Notes: generated by a model not told the origin, from the letters alone. A DNA stretch of 64,000 nt from Alphaproteobacteria bacterium (GCA_015654635.1 JAATGP010000009.1:1-64000); one strand, 5' to 3'. Shown: positions 36,612 through 46,673, numbered from the stretch's first letter. Translations and numbers: made by a program.

Positions 36612-37187
36612 ATGCGCAGCGCCTTTATCCTTATTCCTTGTATGGTTATGTCCCTGGCTCTTACACCGGCTTTCGCGGCGGGCGAGGCCGGGACCAATGG
36701 CAAGAAGCCCGAGCCGGGCACCACCGTCGAATTGCCCTTCCTGATTGCTCCAATGAGCCTCGATGGGAAGCTGCAAGGCTACGCTTATATCTCCAGTAAA
36801 ATGGTCTGTTCTTCGGCGGATGCGGCCATTTTGGTACGCCAAAAGCTGGGCTTTATTCAGGACAGTTTTGTGCGCGACGTGAACGGCAAGCCGATCAGCC
36901 TGCCTACGGACCCCACAGCGGTCGATAAGATTCAGCTCGCCGCGCGGATGACGGCCGATGCCGGAAACATCGTCGGGGCCAATAGAGTGGTCACCGTGAT
37001 GTTCATCGACGTGAAGTTCAACGCCCTGCGTCCCAGCGAATCGACCGGCGGCGGGCAGGTTGCCCCCGATCAGGCGGCGCCCCAAAAGGCTGCCGGCGAG
37101 GCCGCGGGAACCACGGCCCCGGCTTCGAACGCTTCCAAAGAAGCCGCAGGGCCAGGCGAGAGCGCACAGAAATCGCGCCCAAAATAA
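36612..37187 (+). CDS. hypothetical exported protein
   Basis: A 191-residue protein with a Sec signal peptide (1-22, ending TPAFA). A compact domain follows (about 38-140): LPFLIAPMSLDGKLQGYAYI, then SADAAILVRQKLGFIQDSFV and VVTVMFIDVKFNAL. A disordered Ala/Pro/Lys-rich tail completes it (143-191). The order of a membrane-side strand, a long helix and a final FxDVxF strand recalls FliL-like domains, but I would not name it so. It lies between thiL and hppA on the same strand. Confidence 0.7.
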   Translation: MRSAFILIPCMVMSLALTPAFAAGEAGTNGKKPEPGTTVELPFLIAPMSLDGKLQGYAYISSKMVCSSADAAILVRQKLGFIQDSFVRDVNGKPISLPTDPTAVDKIQLAARMTADAGNIVGANRVVTVMFIDVKFNALRPSESTGGGQVAPDQAAPQKAAGEAAGTTAPASNASKEAAGPGESAQKSRPK

Positions 37188-37319
37188 GGCAGGTCCGTTG
37201 CGCCGGGCTGTGCCATTTGGCATACACCCCCCGCCTTCTGTGCGGCAGGTTTCCGGCCTGTCGACGACTCGGCTCTGGCCACGATTTGTCGGCCAAGAAT
37301 ACGGAAGCAAGGGGAACCC

Positions 37320-39458
37320 ATGGAACTCTATATCGTGTTGGCTTGCGGGCTGGCTGCGTTGGTTTACGGCGGCCTGACGGTGCGCTCTGTCCTCTCGAAA
37401 AGTGCGGGCAATGCCCGCATGCAGGAAATTGCGGCGGCTATTCAAGAGGGCGCACGCGCCTATCTTAATCGTCAGTACACGACCATTGCCATCGTCGGCG
37501 TCGTGATCTTCATCCTGGCCTTTATCCTTCTGGGCTGGCAGAGCGCGATTGGCTTTCTGCTCGGCTCAACGCTGTCGGGCGCCGCGGGCTTTGCCGGCAT
37601 GAACGTCTCGGTACGCGCCAATGTGCGCACCGCCGAAGCGTCGCGGCAGGGTTTGGCGGCGGGCCTCAGCATGGCCTTCCGCTCCGGTGCGGTGACCGGC
37701 CTTCTGGTGGTCGGCCTCGGCCTCATCGGCGTGGCGGGCTATTACCTGGTCCTGACCCAGGTGCTCGGCCTTAGCCTCGAAAACGAGCAGGAAGCGCGCA
37801 TCGTGCAAAATGCGCTGGTGTCGCTCGGCTTCGGTGCCTCGCTAATCTCCATCTTCGCCCGTCTCGGCGGCGGTATCTTCACCAAGGGTGCGGATGTCGG
37901 CGGCGACATGGTGGGCAAGGTCGAAGCGGGCATTCCCGAAGACGACCCACGCAACCCGGCCACCATTGCCGATAACGTCGGCGACAATGTTGGCGATTGT
38001 GCCGGCATGGCGGCGGATTTGTTCGAGACTTATGCCGTGACCACGGTCGCCACCATGGTTCTGGCCTCGATCTACTTCACGGGCGATCAGAAATCGGCGC
38101 TGATGCTGCTGCCTTTGGCGGTCAACGCCATGGCCATCATCACCTCGATCATCGGCACCTTCTTCGTCAAACTCGGCAAGAAGCAGAACATCATGGGCGC
38201 GCTGTACAAGGGCGTCATCGCTACCGGTGTGCTATCTCTGATCGGTCTTTACTTCCTCATGGACTTCCTTCTGCCCGGCGGCCTCAACGCCGATCTGACC
38301 GCAGCGGGCAGCAAGACCTTCACGGGCCTCGATCTGTTCTTCTGCGGTGTGGTCGGCCTCGCCGTCACTGGCGCCTTGATTGTGATCACCGAGTATTACA
38401 CCGGCACCGGCAAGCGCCCGGTGAGCAGCATTGCGAAGTCTTCGCTGACCGGTCATGGCACCAACGTCATTCAGGGCCTTGCCATTTCGATGGAATCCAC
38501 GGCGATGCCGGCCATCGTGATCTGTATCGGCATTATCGCCACCTACTTGCTGGCAGGGCTCTTCGGTATCGCCATCGCGGTCTCGACGATGCTGTCACTG
38601 GCAGGCATGATCGTGGCGCTTGATGCCTTTGGCCCCGTCACCGACAATGCCGGCGGCATTGCCGAAATGGCGGGTCTGGAAGGCGATGTGCGCAAGACCA
38701 CAGACGCACTCGACGCAGTGGGCAACACCACCAAGGCCGTGACCAAGGGCTATGCCATTGGCTCCGCCGGTTTGGGTGCGCTGGTGCTTTTTGCGGCCTA
38801 CACCGAAGACCTGAAGTACTTCGTCGCCCATAAGGACGTCTTCACCTACTTCTCCGATGTGACGGTGCCGAGCTTCGGCCTCGACAATCCTTGGGTGGTG
38901 GTCGGCCTCTTCCTCGGTGGTCTGCTCCCCTATCTCTTCGGTGGCATCGCCATGACGGCGGTGGGCCGTGCGGCAGGCGCCGTGGTGGACGAGGTTCGCC
39001 GTCAGTTCAAGGAAATGCCCGGCATCATGCTCGGCACCCAGAAGCCTGACTATGGCCGTGCCGTGGACATGCTGACCAAAGCTGCGATCAAGGAAATGTT
39101 GATTCCTTCGCTGCTGCCGGTTTTATCCCCGATCGTGCTCTACTTCGTGGTCTATGAAATCGCCGACAAGGTGCAGGCGTTCAACGCGCTCGGCGCCATG
39201 CTGCTCGGCGTCATCGTCACCGGTCTCTTCGTGGCCATCTCGATGACCTCGGGCGGCGGCGCTTGGGACAATGCCAAGAAGTATATCGAAGACGGCCATT
39301 ACGGCGGCAAGGGCTCCGACGCCCACAAGGCTGCCGTGACCGGCGATACCGTTGGCGATCCCTACAAGGACACCGCGGGCCCGGCCGTCAATCCGATGAT
39401 CAAGATCACCAACATCGTGGCGCTGCTCCTTCTGGCCGCGCTGGCCAATCTGAGCTGA
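37320..39458 (+). CDS. hppA: K+-independent membrane proton-translocating pyrophosphatase
   Basis: This 712-residue integral membrane enzyme with about 16 helices couples pyrophosphate hydrolysis to proton export. The catalytic motifs [20 protein letters not shown] (about 193-212) and [19 protein letters not shown] (about 217-235) are intact, as is the second acidic loop [16 protein letters not shown]. Lys 472 in [10 protein letters not shown] marks the K+-independent class. A terminator follows about 25 bases after the stop, so it is probably monocistronic. Confidence 0.96.
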   Translation: MELYIVLACGLAALVYGGLTVRSVLSKSAGNARMQEIAAAIQEGARAYLNRQYTTIAIVGVVIFILAFILLGWQSAIGFLLGSTLSGAAGFAGMNVSVRANVRTAEASRQGLAAGLSMAFRSGAVTGLLVVGLGLIGVAGYYLVLTQVLGLSLENEQEARIVQNALVSLGFGASLISIFARLGGGIFTKGADVGGDMVGKVEAGIPEDDPRNPATIADNVGDNVGDCAGMAADLFETYAVTTVATMVLASIYFTGDQKSALMLLPLAVNAMAIITSIIGTFFVKLGKKQNIMGALYKGVIATGVLSLIGLYFLMDFLLPGGLNADLTAAGSKTFTGLDLFFCGVVGLAVTGALIVITEYYTGTGKRPVSSIAKSSLTGHGTNVIQGLAISMESTAMPAIVICIGIIATYLLAGLFGIAIAVSTMLSLAGMIVALDAFGPVTDNAGGIAEMAGLEGDVRKTTDALDAVGNTTKAVTKGYAIGSAGLGALVLFAAYTEDLKYFVAHKDVFTYFSDVTVPSFGLDNPWVVVGLFLGGLLPYLFGGIAMTAVGRAAGAVVDEVRRQFKEMPGIMLGTQKPDYGRAVDMLTKAAIKEMLIPSLLPVLSPIVLYFVVYEIADKVQAFNALGAMLLGVIVTGLFVAISMTSGGGAWDNAKKYIEDGHYGGKGSDAHKAAVTGDTVGDPYKDTAGPAVNPMIKITNIVALLLLAALANLS

Positions 39459-39481
39459 TCACCGCTTCGCTCTGAACGACG

Positions 39482-39517
39482 AAGGCGCTGGGAGCAATCC
39501 CGGCGCCTTTTGTTTTG
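39482..39517 (+). terminator. rho-independent terminator after hppA
   Basis: AAGGCGCTGGGA, a GCAA loop and TCCCGGCGCCTT form a long stem with one G-T mismatch, followed by TTTTGTTTTG. The same sequence recurs after the next small gene. Confidence 0.8.
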
Positions 39518-39623
39518 GGTACAAGCTATGCCTGCGATGAATACCTATAATTGATATTTGGCACTGACAATTTTTGGCGGCAATGCCTATATGAAATCCA
39601 GGCATTCGTCAGAGGAGGCGCAA

Positions 39624-39770
39624 ATGTCGATCATGGGTGTTTTGGTTGACAGCCACCACGAAATGGAGCTGAACCCGTCTACCCAGCTTGTCCGCAGCAA
39701 CTGGTTCGTGCGCCACATCGGCGTCATCCTGCTCGCCGCGCTCGTTGCCGCGACGGTGATCGCGCTGTAA
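39624..39770 (+). CDS. 48-residue single-TM small protein
   Basis: ATG 39624 follows a strong GAGGAGG ribosome site. The product has a polar half (MSIMGVLVDSHHEMELNPST) and a C-terminal membrane helix (about 30-48, HIGVILLAALVAATVIAL). It lies between two nearly identical terminators, so it is its own transcription unit. The family is not recognised. A role beside the membrane pyrophosphatase is possible only by proximity. Confidence 0.65.
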   Translation: MSIMGVLVDSHHEMELNPSTQLVRSNWFVRHIGVILLAALVAATVIAL

Positions 39771-39794
39771 TCGCCGCGTTGCAGCTTTTACAAA

Positions 39795-39830
39795 ACGGCG
39801 CTGGGAGCGATCCCGGCGCCTTTTGTTTTG
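39795..39830 (+). terminator. rho-independent terminator after the 48-residue gene
   Basis: CGGCGCTGGGA, a short loop and TCCCGGCGCC form a stem followed by TTTTGTTTTG. It is almost identical to the terminator at 39482. Confidence 0.78.
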
Positions 39831-39921
39831 CCTCAACGGGAGGGAGAAATCGATTGGCTCCCACACCAAAACGGCCCGCGATCGCTCGCGAGCCGTTCCG
39901 AAAATCCAATAGCAGAAACCC

Positions 39922-40407
39922 TCAGTGGCCGGGGCCGCCGCCGCCGCCCGGGTTTTGCTCCTGGGTGCTGTTGCCGGCGCCGGGCACGCCCGGGGTGGCG
40001 TTGAAGAGCTGCTGCAGGAAGGTCATCTCGCGCCCGCGGGTCGGCGTTGTGCGGCTCTCGAAAGCCACCACGCGGCCATCCTCAAGGCTGAAATGCTTCA
40101 TGTCGGAGACTTTGCCTTCCTTGTCGAAATAGACTGCGAGGATGTGGCGCGACAGGATGGTGGAATCGAAGAAAGCGACCTGCTTTTCCTTCTGGGTGAT
40201 GTAGTACCAGGCGTCGGCGTTGAAGGCCGCCTGTATCGAGGGATCACCGAGTTTCTGTTCGATGGTGGTCTTGGTATCGACACCGGCCGCGACGCCCGCT
40301 TCCGCATCGAGGTTCTGCACATAGCCGCGCTGGCTGATCACAGGGGTACATCCTGCCAGCACCGCACAGGTGGCAAGCAGCAGCAGCCGTTGCATGGGCC
40401 GTTTCAT
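39922..40407 (-). CDS. bamE: outer membrane assembly lipoprotein BamE
   Basis: A 161-residue lipoprotein of the SmpA/OmlA family, part of the BAM machine that inserts beta-barrels into the outer membrane. The lipobox LAGC places the lipidated Cys at 20. The BamE fold follows: RGYVQN, then TKTTIEQKLGDPS (about 45-57), AWYYITQKEKQVAFF and ILAVYFDKEGKVSDM. The C-terminus is a Gly/Pro-rich tail. It is divergent from the cytochrome bc1 chaperone gene, an arrangement common in alphaproteobacteria. Confidence 0.93.
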   Translation of the reverse strand: MKRPMQRLLLLATCAVLAGCTPVISQRGYVQNLDAEAGVAAGVDTKTTIEQKLGDPSIQAAFNADAWYYITQKEKQVAFFDSTILSRHILAVYFDKEGKVSDMKHFSLEDGRVVAFESRTTPTRGREMTFLQQLFNATPGVPGAGNSTQEQNPGGGGGPGH

Positions 40408-40489
40408 CCGGTGTTCCTCTATTGCAGTGCCACGAACAGATTGCGTGTGCTAGCCTCGGGACGAGACGCTTGCAAGGCTTTCGCCCATC

Positions 40490-40993
40490 ATGCTGAACCT
40501 CTTCGGCCGAGGCAAGACAGTGAAAAGTGCCGCCGAGCGTCTTTATGCGGCGGTTGTGACGCGGGCGCGCGAACCTGTCTTTTTCGTTAAGTTTGGCGCC
40601 CCCGATACGATGGATGGGCGCTTCGATCTGTTGACGCTGCATGCCTGGCTGGTGCTCGCCCATTTGCAAACGCAGGCGGCGCAACCGGCGCTGGCGCAAG
40701 CCTTTGTCGATCGCGTCTTTGTTGGCTTCGACGAGGCGCTGCGGGAGCTGGGGGCAGGGGATATCGGCATGGGCCGTCGCGTGAAAAAGTTTGCCGCCGC
40801 CTTCTATGGCCGCCTTAAGGCCTATGGCGAGGCGGCGGACAGCGAGGCGATGGCAGCGGCGCTGCAGCGCAATCTCTACCGTGGCGCGGAGCCGCCCGCG
40901 GCGCTGGTGGCTTACGTCTTGGGGGTAAAACAGCATCTGTCATTGACGGCGGAGGGCACGGTTGATTTTGGTGTTCTGCCAGACCAGCCTTAA
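40490..40993 (+). CDS. ubiquinol-cytochrome c chaperone (CBP3 family)
   Basis: A 167-residue member of the CBP3/UQCC1 family that assists cytochrome bc1 assembly. Features are AAERLYAAVVTRAREPVFF near the N-terminus, the central DGRFDLLTLHAWLVLAHL helix (about 42-59), the GDIGMGRRVKKFAAAFYGRL block (about 89-108) and the C-terminal ALVAYVLG helix. It is followed 29 bases later by yceD, so it may head the yceD-rpmF-plsX-fabH unit. Confidence 0.92.
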   Translation: MLNLFGRGKTVKSAAERLYAAVVTRAREPVFFVKFGAPDTMDGRFDLLTLHAWLVLAHLQTQAAQPALAQAFVDRVFVGFDEALRELGAGDIGMGRRVKKFAAAFYGRLKAYGEAADSEAMAAALQRNLYRGAEPPAALVAYVLGVKQHLSLTAEGTVDFGVLPDQP

Positions 40994-41022
40994 ATCCAGA
41001 TCCGTCACGCCAGGAATCGAAA

Positions 41023-41544
41023 ATGAACGACAATCCGCTGCAACATTTTTTCAAGCTCGGCGAGCTGACCCAGGCGGGCAGCGACGTGGCGGTCGCGGCG
41101 GCGCCGGACCAGCTCCCGGCCCTGGCCCAATGGGCGGGGGTCAGCAAAGTGACGCGCTGGGACGCCGCGGTGCGGCTCAAACGCCTCGCCACCACCCGTT
41201 TTTCTTACGAGGCCGATCTCGTCGCCGATGTCGTGCAGGCCTGCGTCGTGACTCTGGAGCCGGTCGAATCACATCTTGAGCGCCATATCGAGCGGGAGCT
41301 GCATTTGGCGCCCAAAATACCGGAGGAGGTGGGCGAATTAACCCTGTCTGCGGGGGATGATGACGTGCCGGAAACGATTACCAGCCTGCATTACGATCTC
41401 GCCGGGCCGCTTTTGGAGGAATTTTTGCTGGCCATTGACCCTTATCCGCGCAAGCCCGGCGTGGCCTTTGCCCCCCCGCCAAATGAGGAAACCCCGCCGG
41501 AAAACCCCTTTGCCGTCCTCAAGGCTCTGAAGGACAGGGGATAA
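41023..41544 (+). CDS. YceD / DUF177 family protein
   Basis: A 173-residue protein of the DUF177 (YceD) family, usually found just upstream of rpmF and linked to large-subunit RNA accumulation in some bacteria and plants. The conserved Cys-containing strand reads VADVVQACVVTLEPV (about 67-81). The acidic C-terminal region includes DPYPRKPGV, typical of alphaproteobacterial members. The order yceD-rpmF-plsX-fabH is widely conserved. Confidence 0.92.
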   Translation: MNDNPLQHFFKLGELTQAGSDVAVAAAPDQLPALAQWAGVSKVTRWDAAVRLKRLATTRFSYEADLVADVVQACVVTLEPVESHLERHIERELHLAPKIPEEVGELTLSAGDDDVPETITSLHYDLAGPLLEEFLLAIDPYPRKPGVAFAPPPNEETPPENPFAVLKALKDRG

Positions 41545-41661
41545 CCCACGGAAATCGGCCATTTTTGCCGCTTGAAACCTTAGTACGTTTCCTGCTACCT
41601 CCCCCGCCTGCTTTTACTGCCGAGCTGAGAGGTTCGGGCCCCGAAGGAGTAGGAATCCGCC

Positions 41662-41844
41662 ATGGCGGTCCCAAAAAGAAAAAAGTCGCCGTCAGCCCGT
41701 AACATGCGTCGTTCGCATCACGCCCTGGCGCCTGCAGCCCATAACGAATGCCCCAATTGCGGCGAGCAAAAGCGCCCGCATCATGTCTGTGGCGCCTGTG
41801 GCCATTACGATGGCCGCGATGTGGTGGCTGAGGCAAAGGCCTGA
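41662..41844 (+). CDS. rpmF: 50S ribosomal protein L32
   Basis: A 60-residue ribosomal protein with the [18 protein letters not shown] start and the zinc ribbon C30, C33, C43, C46 ([18 protein letters not shown]). It is in the zinc-binding form of L32. A GAAGGAG ribosome site precedes it. A stem-loop separates it from plsX. Confidence 0.97.
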   Translation: MAVPKRKKSPSARNMRRSHHALAPAAHNECPNCGEQKRPHHVCGACGHYDGRDVVAEAKA

Positions 41845-41880
41845 GCACCGGGACTGCAACGCATGCAGTCACCCAGTGCT
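41844..41880 (+). other. stem-loop between rpmF and plsX
   Basis: GACTGCA pairs with TGCAGTC over a five-base loop, and an outer AGCAC/GTGCT pair extends the stem across an internal loop. There is no T-run, so it may be a processing or attenuation structure that sets different levels for L32 and the lipid genes, rather than a terminator. Confidence 0.45.
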
Positions 41881-41905
41881 TTATGCCACTAGGGGCAGGT
41901 GAATC

Positions 41906-42940
41906 GTGGCCGGCGAATTAACGGTGTCGATTGACGCGATGGGCGGTGATGCCGGCCCCTCGATCGTCGTATCCGCGCTGGCGCGCACGCTCCAACGCCA
42001 TCCGCTGGTCAAGTTTATCTTGCACGGTGATGAAACCGTGCTGGGCGAGCTTTTGTCCAAGCGCAAAGGCAAGTTCCTGTCGCACGTCACCGTGCGTCAT
42101 GCGGCGACCCGTGTGGCGATGGACGAGAAGCCATCCTATGCGCTGCGCCGCCGCCGCGATTCCAGCATGTGGAATGCCATCCAATCGGTGAAGAGCGGTG
42201 AGGCCGAATGTGTGGTCTCGGCAGGCAACACCGGCGCCCTGATGGCCATGGGCATGTATCAGCTGGGTTTGGTGAACGGCATTTCGCGCCCCGCGATCGC
42301 TGCGGTGTGGCCGACTCAGCGCGGCCAGACGGTGGTGCTCGATTGCGGCGCCAATATCGAATGCGATGCCGAACAGCTGGTCGATTTCGCCGTCATGGGC
42401 GAAGCCTTCGCGCGGGCTGTGCTCGGCCTGCCGCGTCCGCGGGTTGGCCTGCTCAATGTCGGCTCGGAAGAGATGAAAGGCCATGATGCGGTAAAGGGCG
42501 CCGCCCACATCCTGCGCCAGGCCGATCTGCCCATGGAGTTCGTCGGTTTTATCGAAGGCAATCACATTGCCGAAGGGCTGGTCGATGTCGCGGTCACCGA
42601 CGGTTTCACCGGCAACGTCACCCTGAAAACGGTGGAAGGCACGGCCAAACTGATCACCTTTTATCTGCGTAGCGCCTTGCGCCGCTCTTTCCTCTCGCGT
42701 CTCGGTGCCTTGCTGGCGAGCGGGGCTTTGATGGCGCTCCGGCGCAAGCTCGACCCGCGTGCGGCCGGTGGCGGGCTGTTTCTCGGCCTCAACGGCATCG
42801 TGGTGAAGAGCCATGGCGGCACCGACGCGCTGGGCTTTGCCTATGCCATCGACACGGCCATCGATATGGCGCTCGGCGGCGTCAACAAATCCATTGCTGC
42901 CGATCGCGCAGGCGTGGCGCCTGAGGCGGCGGTGCCGTGA
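41906..42940 (+). CDS. plsX: phosphate acyltransferase PlsX
   Basis: PlsX converts acyl-ACP to acyl-phosphate for phospholipid synthesis. The 344-residue protein has the [12 protein letters not shown] start (about 8-19), [12 protein letters not shown], the [21 protein letters not shown] block and [16 protein letters not shown]. It starts at GTG after an AGGGGCAGG site. It overlaps fabH by four bases (GTGA), so the two are coupled. Confidence 0.96.
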   Translation: MAGELTVSIDAMGGDAGPSIVVSALARTLQRHPLVKFILHGDETVLGELLSKRKGKFLSHVTVRHAATRVAMDEKPSYALRRRRDSSMWNAIQSVKSGEAECVVSAGNTGALMAMGMYQLGLVNGISRPAIAAVWPTQRGQTVVLDCGANIECDAEQLVDFAVMGEAFARAVLGLPRPRVGLLNVGSEEMKGHDAVKGAAHILRQADLPMEFVGFIEGNHIAEGLVDVAVTDGFTGNVTLKTVEGTAKLITFYLRSALRRSFLSRLGALLASGALMALRRKLDPRAAGGGLFLGLNGIVVKSHGGTDALGFAYAIDTAIDMALGGVNKSIAADRAGVAPEAAVP

Positions 42941-43914
42941 CGGTGATCCGGTCTCACGTGATTGGCTGTGGCGCCTTCCTGCCGAATACCATCGTCACCA
43001 ATGCTGACCTCGCCGCCCGCATGGAAACCAGTGACGAGTGGATCAGAACCCGCACCGGCATCCGCCAGCGCCATGTCGCGGCGCCCGGTGAGAAGACCTC
43101 CGATCTGGCCCTGGCCGCGGCCCATGCCGCTCTCGCCAATGCCAATTGTACCGTCCAAGACATCGACATGATCGTGGTGGCCACCACCACGCCGGATCAG
43201 ACCTTTCCTTCCGTCGCCACCATGGTGCAGGCGCGCCTGGGCATGACCCGCGGCTTTGCCTTCGATGTGCAGGCGGTGTGCTCCGGTTTCATTTACGCCC
43301 TCTCGGTGGCGGACAATTTCATCAAGACGGGCCAGATCCGCTCGGCCCTCGTCATCGGCGCCGAAACCATGAGCCGGCTGATGGATTGGAACGACCGCTC
43401 CACATGCGTCCTCTTTGGCGATGGCGCTGGCGCCGTGGTGCTCAACGCGGGCGAGGGCGCAGGCACCGCTGCCGATCGCGGCGTCCTCAACACCCGCCTG
43501 TTCTCGGATGGCCGGCTGCACGATCTTCTTTATGTCGATGGCGGGCCCTCGACCACTGGCACCACCGGCCATTTGCGCATGCAGGGCAAAGAGGTCTTCA
43601 AGCACGCCGTAACCAATATCACCGCGGCCATCGAGGCCTCTGCCGCGGCTTCAGGCGTCGCCATCGCCGATATCGACTGGTTCGTGCCGCATCAGGCCAA
43701 TCAACGCATTCTGGACGGCACCGCCAAGAAACTGGGCGCCGATCCTGCCAAAATCATCTCCACCGTGGCGCTGCATGGCAATACCTCGGCGGCTTCCGTA
43801 CCCCTGGCGCTGGCCACCGCCGTGGCCGATGGGCGCATCAAGCCGGGCCAATTGGTGCTGCTGGAGGCCCTCGGTGGAGGCATGACTTGGGGCGCCGGCC
43901 TGATTCGTTGGTAG
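42937..43914 (+). CDS. fabH: 3-oxoacyl-ACP synthase III
   Basis: FabH condenses acetyl-CoA with malonyl-ACP to start fatty acid synthesis. The catalytic triad is visible: C115 ([13 protein letters not shown]), the His in VPHQANQRI and the Asn in [14 protein letters not shown]. The N-terminal [17 protein letters not shown] block is typical. The length of 325 is normal. GTG start overlaps the plsX stop. ihfA follows after about 95 bases. Confidence 0.96.
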   Translation: MTVIRSHVIGCGAFLPNTIVTNADLAARMETSDEWIRTRTGIRQRHVAAPGEKTSDLALAAAHAALANANCTVQDIDMIVVATTTPDQTFPSVATMVQARLGMTRGFAFDVQAVCSGFIYALSVADNFIKTGQIRSALVIGAETMSRLMDWNDRSTCVLFGDGAGAVVLNAGEGAGTAADRGVLNTRLFSDGRLHDLLYVDGGPSTTGTTGHLRMQGKEVFKHAVTNITAAIEASAAASGVAIADIDWFVPHQANQRILDGTAKKLGADPAKIISTVALHGNTSAASVPLALATAVADGRIKPGQLVLLEALGGGMTWGAGLIRW

Positions 43915-44008
43915 GCATTCTTAAGCGGCTTAGTTATCCCTTTGATGTTGACGGCAAATCCCCGTTTCGCGTAATTTTACGGGACGCTAAGGGAGTCGTT
44001 TATCCGCC

Positions 44009-44332
44009 ATGACCACGACGACACTGACCCGCGCCGACCTTACAGAGTCGGTATTCCAAGCTGTCGGCCTGTCGCGCAACGAATCGGCGCAGATGGTTGA
44101 GGACATCTTGGAAGAACTGTGTACGGCGCTGGCGCGGGGTGAGACGGTAAAGCTCTCCTCCTTCGGCACCTTTGCAGTACGGCAAAAATCCCAACGGATG
44201 GGCCGCAATCCCAAGACCGGCGACGAGGTTCCGATTGCCCCGCGCCGGGTGCTGGTGTTCCGCCCGAGCCATGTTTTGAAGGCCGTCATCAATGGGCAAA
44301 CCCCACCTGATGGTCTTGACGAGGGCGATTGA
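44009..44332 (+). CDS. ihfA: integration host factor, alpha subunit
   Basis: IhfA with IhfB bends DNA at specific sites for recombination, replication and transcription. The 107-residue protein has the HU/IHF signature [21 protein letters not shown] (about 49-69, here split by its DNA-binding arm) and the [20 protein letters not shown] arm. The C-terminus is a little longer than in E. coli. The following MerR gene overlaps its stop, the usual alphaproteobacterial pair. Confidence 0.95.
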   Translation: MTTTTLTRADLTESVFQAVGLSRNESAQMVEDILEELCTALARGETVKLSSFGTFAVRQKSQRMGRNPKTGDEVPIAPRRVLVFRPSHVLKAVINGQTPPDGLDEGD

Positions 44333-44793
44333 TGTCCTCTGCGGTTGTAGCGGAATTTCCGGTCAGGCCGGGCAAATGTCCCGAAGCCTTCCGGACCATC
44401 AGTGAAGTCTCGAGTGAGCTGGATGTGCCGCAGCATGTGCTGCGCTTCTGGGAAAGCCGTTTTACGCAAGTTAAGCCCACCAAGCGCGCCGGCGGCCGCC
44501 GCTACTATCGCCCCGAAGATGTCGATCTGCTTCGCGGCATCCGCTCGCTGCTCTATTCCGAAGGCTACACCATCAAGGGCGTGCAGAAATTCCTGCGCGA
44601 GAACGGCGTCCGCTTCGTGGCTGAGGTGGGCCGCGACAGTTTGCGCCCCGCCGCCCCGCGCCGCGAAAGTGCTGTGGTGCCCTTCACCCGCCGCGGCCCC
44701 CAGCTCGGGGAAGAAGAACGCGAGAAGCTGGAAATCCTCCTCGCCGAACTCGTCCAATTCAAATCCCGCCTGCGCGCCGCGCCACGGTTTTGA
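44332..44793 (+). CDS. MerR-family transcriptional regulator
   Basis: A 153-residue MerR-type protein with an N-terminal winged helix: [20 protein letters not shown] (about 20-39), [20 protein letters not shown], and the [20 protein letters not shown] helix. It then has the [10 protein letters not shown] block and a helical tail. It is translated with ihfA (TGATG overlap). This ihfA-linked MerR gene is common in alphaproteobacteria; its targets are not known to me. Confidence 0.92.
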   Translation: MSSAVVAEFPVRPGKCPEAFRTISEVSSELDVPQHVLRFWESRFTQVKPTKRAGGRRYYRPEDVDLLRGIRSLLYSEGYTIKGVQKFLRENGVRFVAEVGRDSLRPAAPRRESAVVPFTRRGPQLGEEEREKLEILLAELVQFKSRLRAAPRF

Positions 44794-45198
44794 CATTTCA
44801 CTTCGCCTCCGCCTTTCTGCCCCCGCTTGCGGGGGAAGTGGCTGACGACGCATAGCGGCGTCAGACGAAGGGGGGCCTTCACGCCGTCTATCTCTCCCAG
44901 CCCGAAGGGCAGAAAAATTTCACGCGGAGGCGCGGAGAGACCTTTCGCTCCCGTAAAACCTGCGCTGCAAAGCCGGGCAAAGCTCTGCGCCTCTGCGCCT
45001 CGGCGTGAATCATCTTCCGTATGCCGCGAAAAAAACCTTCAAAAACGGGACATTGCCGCACCCGATGCGGTTGCCCTTAGAAGATCGGAACTCTATAGTC
45101 CGCGGCCCTTGAGGTACCCCTTCAAGGCCAATACCCCCGGCGGCCCTTCCAAAAGGAATGGCTGTCAAAGCAATGAGCGGCCATGGCCGCTTTCAGGT
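44794..45198. other. 405-base intergenic stretch before tRNA-Pro
   Basis: No supported gene. It holds the inverted-repeat element at 44919-45009 (annotated separately) and presumably the tRNA-Pro promoter. Confidence 0.5.
44919..45009. repeat. MITE-like inverted-repeat element
   Basis: TTCACGCGGAGGCGCGGAG at the left end is nearly the reverse complement of CTCTGCGCCTCGGCGTGAA at the right end (17 of 19 positions), with about 52 bases between. The TTCACGC-GAGGCGC motif resembles a dispersed repeat seen in many bacterial genomes. No coding capacity. Confidence 0.55.
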
Positions 45199-45276
45199 CG
45201 GAGCGTGGCGCAGTCTGGTTAGCGCACTAGTCTGGGGGACTAGGGGTCGGAGGTTCGAATCCTCTCGCTCCGACCA
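45199..45276 (+). tRNA. tRNA-Pro (anticodon GGG)
   Basis: Acceptor CGGAGCG pairs with CGCTCCG. The D arm is GTGGCGCAGTCTGGTTAGCG, the anticodon stem CTAGT/ACTAG encloses loop CTGGGGG with anticodon GGG, and the T arm is GGAGGTTCGAATCCTC. The CCA end is encoded. Confidence 0.96.
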
Positions 45277-45428
45277 ATTCTTCGCTCTCGAATACAACCG
45301 GTGATTTTGCGGCGTCCGCGGCCCGCAAAGTTTGCGCCGTCACCGCTCACGCTGCCGCGAAAAGCGTTCCGTGGGTGAACGAAAGTGGCGCTCGCGCGTT
45401 GTTATACAAAGCAACAACGAGGCACGTG

Positions 45429-45737
45429 ATGGATCACGAGGAACGCGTTCGCCAGCGGGCGCATACGATTTGGGTCAATGAAGGTTGCCTGCCGGGGCGA
45501 GAACAGGCCAATTGGGAACAGGCCGAGCGCGAGCTTGCCATCCCCAATCCGGGCGAGCGGCTGGAGACGCCAGTTCTGGATACCGCCGCCGCCGAACGTG
45601 CACCCGCCCTTTATGCTGGCGCCGACGGCATCAGCGCCCCGCCGGATATTATGGGTGTGGACGATCTCAACATCGGTCACGCCACCAACCACGACGACCG
45701 TTACCCCTCCACCGGCCGCAGCAAGCTGGTAGGCTGA
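45429..45737 (+). CDS. DUF2934 family protein
   Basis: A 102-residue protein whose N-terminal region (MDHEERVRQRAHTIWVNEG, then REQANWEQAERELA) matches DUF2934, a short domain of unknown function common in alphaproteobacteria and in phage-derived regions. The C-terminal half is Pro/Ala/Asp-rich and probably disordered. ATG 45429 is preferred to the upstream GTG because the domain begins directly after it. It lies just past the 3' end of tRNA-Pro. Confidence 0.68.
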   Translation: MDHEERVRQRAHTIWVNEGCLPGREQANWEQAERELAIPNPGERLETPVLDTAAAERAPALYAGADGISAPPDIMGVDDLNIGHATNHDDRYPSTGRSKLVG

Positions 45738-46189
45738 AGGTGTGCCGTGCGGGACGATAGCGTTCCGCACATTTCCCTCTCCCCGAAAATGTCGGATTGC
45801 GTCAGCGTACCGGCGCGGTTTGCCTTGGGCTTACGCAGTAAGTCTTGAGGCAAACCGTTGAGGGGACCGTGCAGGACATATCGCGAAAGCCATTCGCGGC
45901 CAATCGTTTGCTTCACATCGCATCGCATCGGCTCACTGCTTTGTTGTCCATGAGTACGGCACATTGGCAGCGATCGAGCTGGCGATATATGCAAGTCTGA
46001 GTGCGGGCAGACTACGCCGCACGAACAACACCCAGCGCCGCGTCACGCTCCTGCGCCCATGTTCCTTTTCTCTCTGTCTCATGTCCCACATCTTTCCGTC
46101 CGCGCATCTTTGCAAACGTCTCTCCACTTTCTTGAACCGCGCGCCCGCGCTTCCCATCTTCTTGCCGAGGCTTATGTTGGTGGAGGAGC
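45738..46189. other. 452-base stretch without a supported gene
   Basis: Open frames on both strands are present but look like chance readings in GC-rich DNA. I see no repeat, RNA gene or clear regulatory site. Confidence 0.45.
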
Positions 46190-46673
46190 ATGTTGGCGCG
46201 ATCTCAGGTACCGGAGATTTTGCTGGAGGCGAGGGCGCGCCGCCCCACGCGGCGGCGGCGCTGGCGCATCTACCTGGCACCCTCTCTCCCCTCTGCGCAC
46301 CCTCCCGATAACAATTATCTTGCGCCGCCGCCGACCCAGGCCAAACCTCAGCCCAGCGGTGCCGTGCCCGGCGGAGCCAAGCGCAGGCCGGGTGCGCCCT
46401 TGGGCAATCGCAACGCCGCCAAGCCGCCGCGCCACCCCTATCTGATTGACCTGGACGCCCGGATCGCGGCGCATCTCGCCCGTTGCCGCGACGCCATCGC
46501 CTGGGCGGAGGCGGAGATCGCCGAGCGAGCCGTGCACGCAAAGCTTGAGGAAATTCAGGCGGCTAGGGCGCTTACAGCCAAGGCGCCGCCGGTTGCTTCG
46601 GTCCCCGCCGCAAGCGGCAAAGAAACCTGCCATTCGGCGTGCCATTGTCCGCGCAATCGGCTAGACGAAGCCC
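46190..46673 (+). pseudogene. phage-flavoured small protein fragment
   Basis: The frame contains a convincing protein segment (encoded about 46373-46600): RRPGAPLGNRNAAKPPRHP, then DARIAAHLARCRDAIAWAEA. The GAPxGNRNAxK motif is frequent at the start of small phage or mobile-element proteins. The reading has no stop of its own before the uup start at 46674 and continues as a shadow inside uup, so the 3' end has probably been lost. The N-terminal part is low-complexity. It may be a remnant of an element once inserted at tRNA-Pro. Confidence 0.4.
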
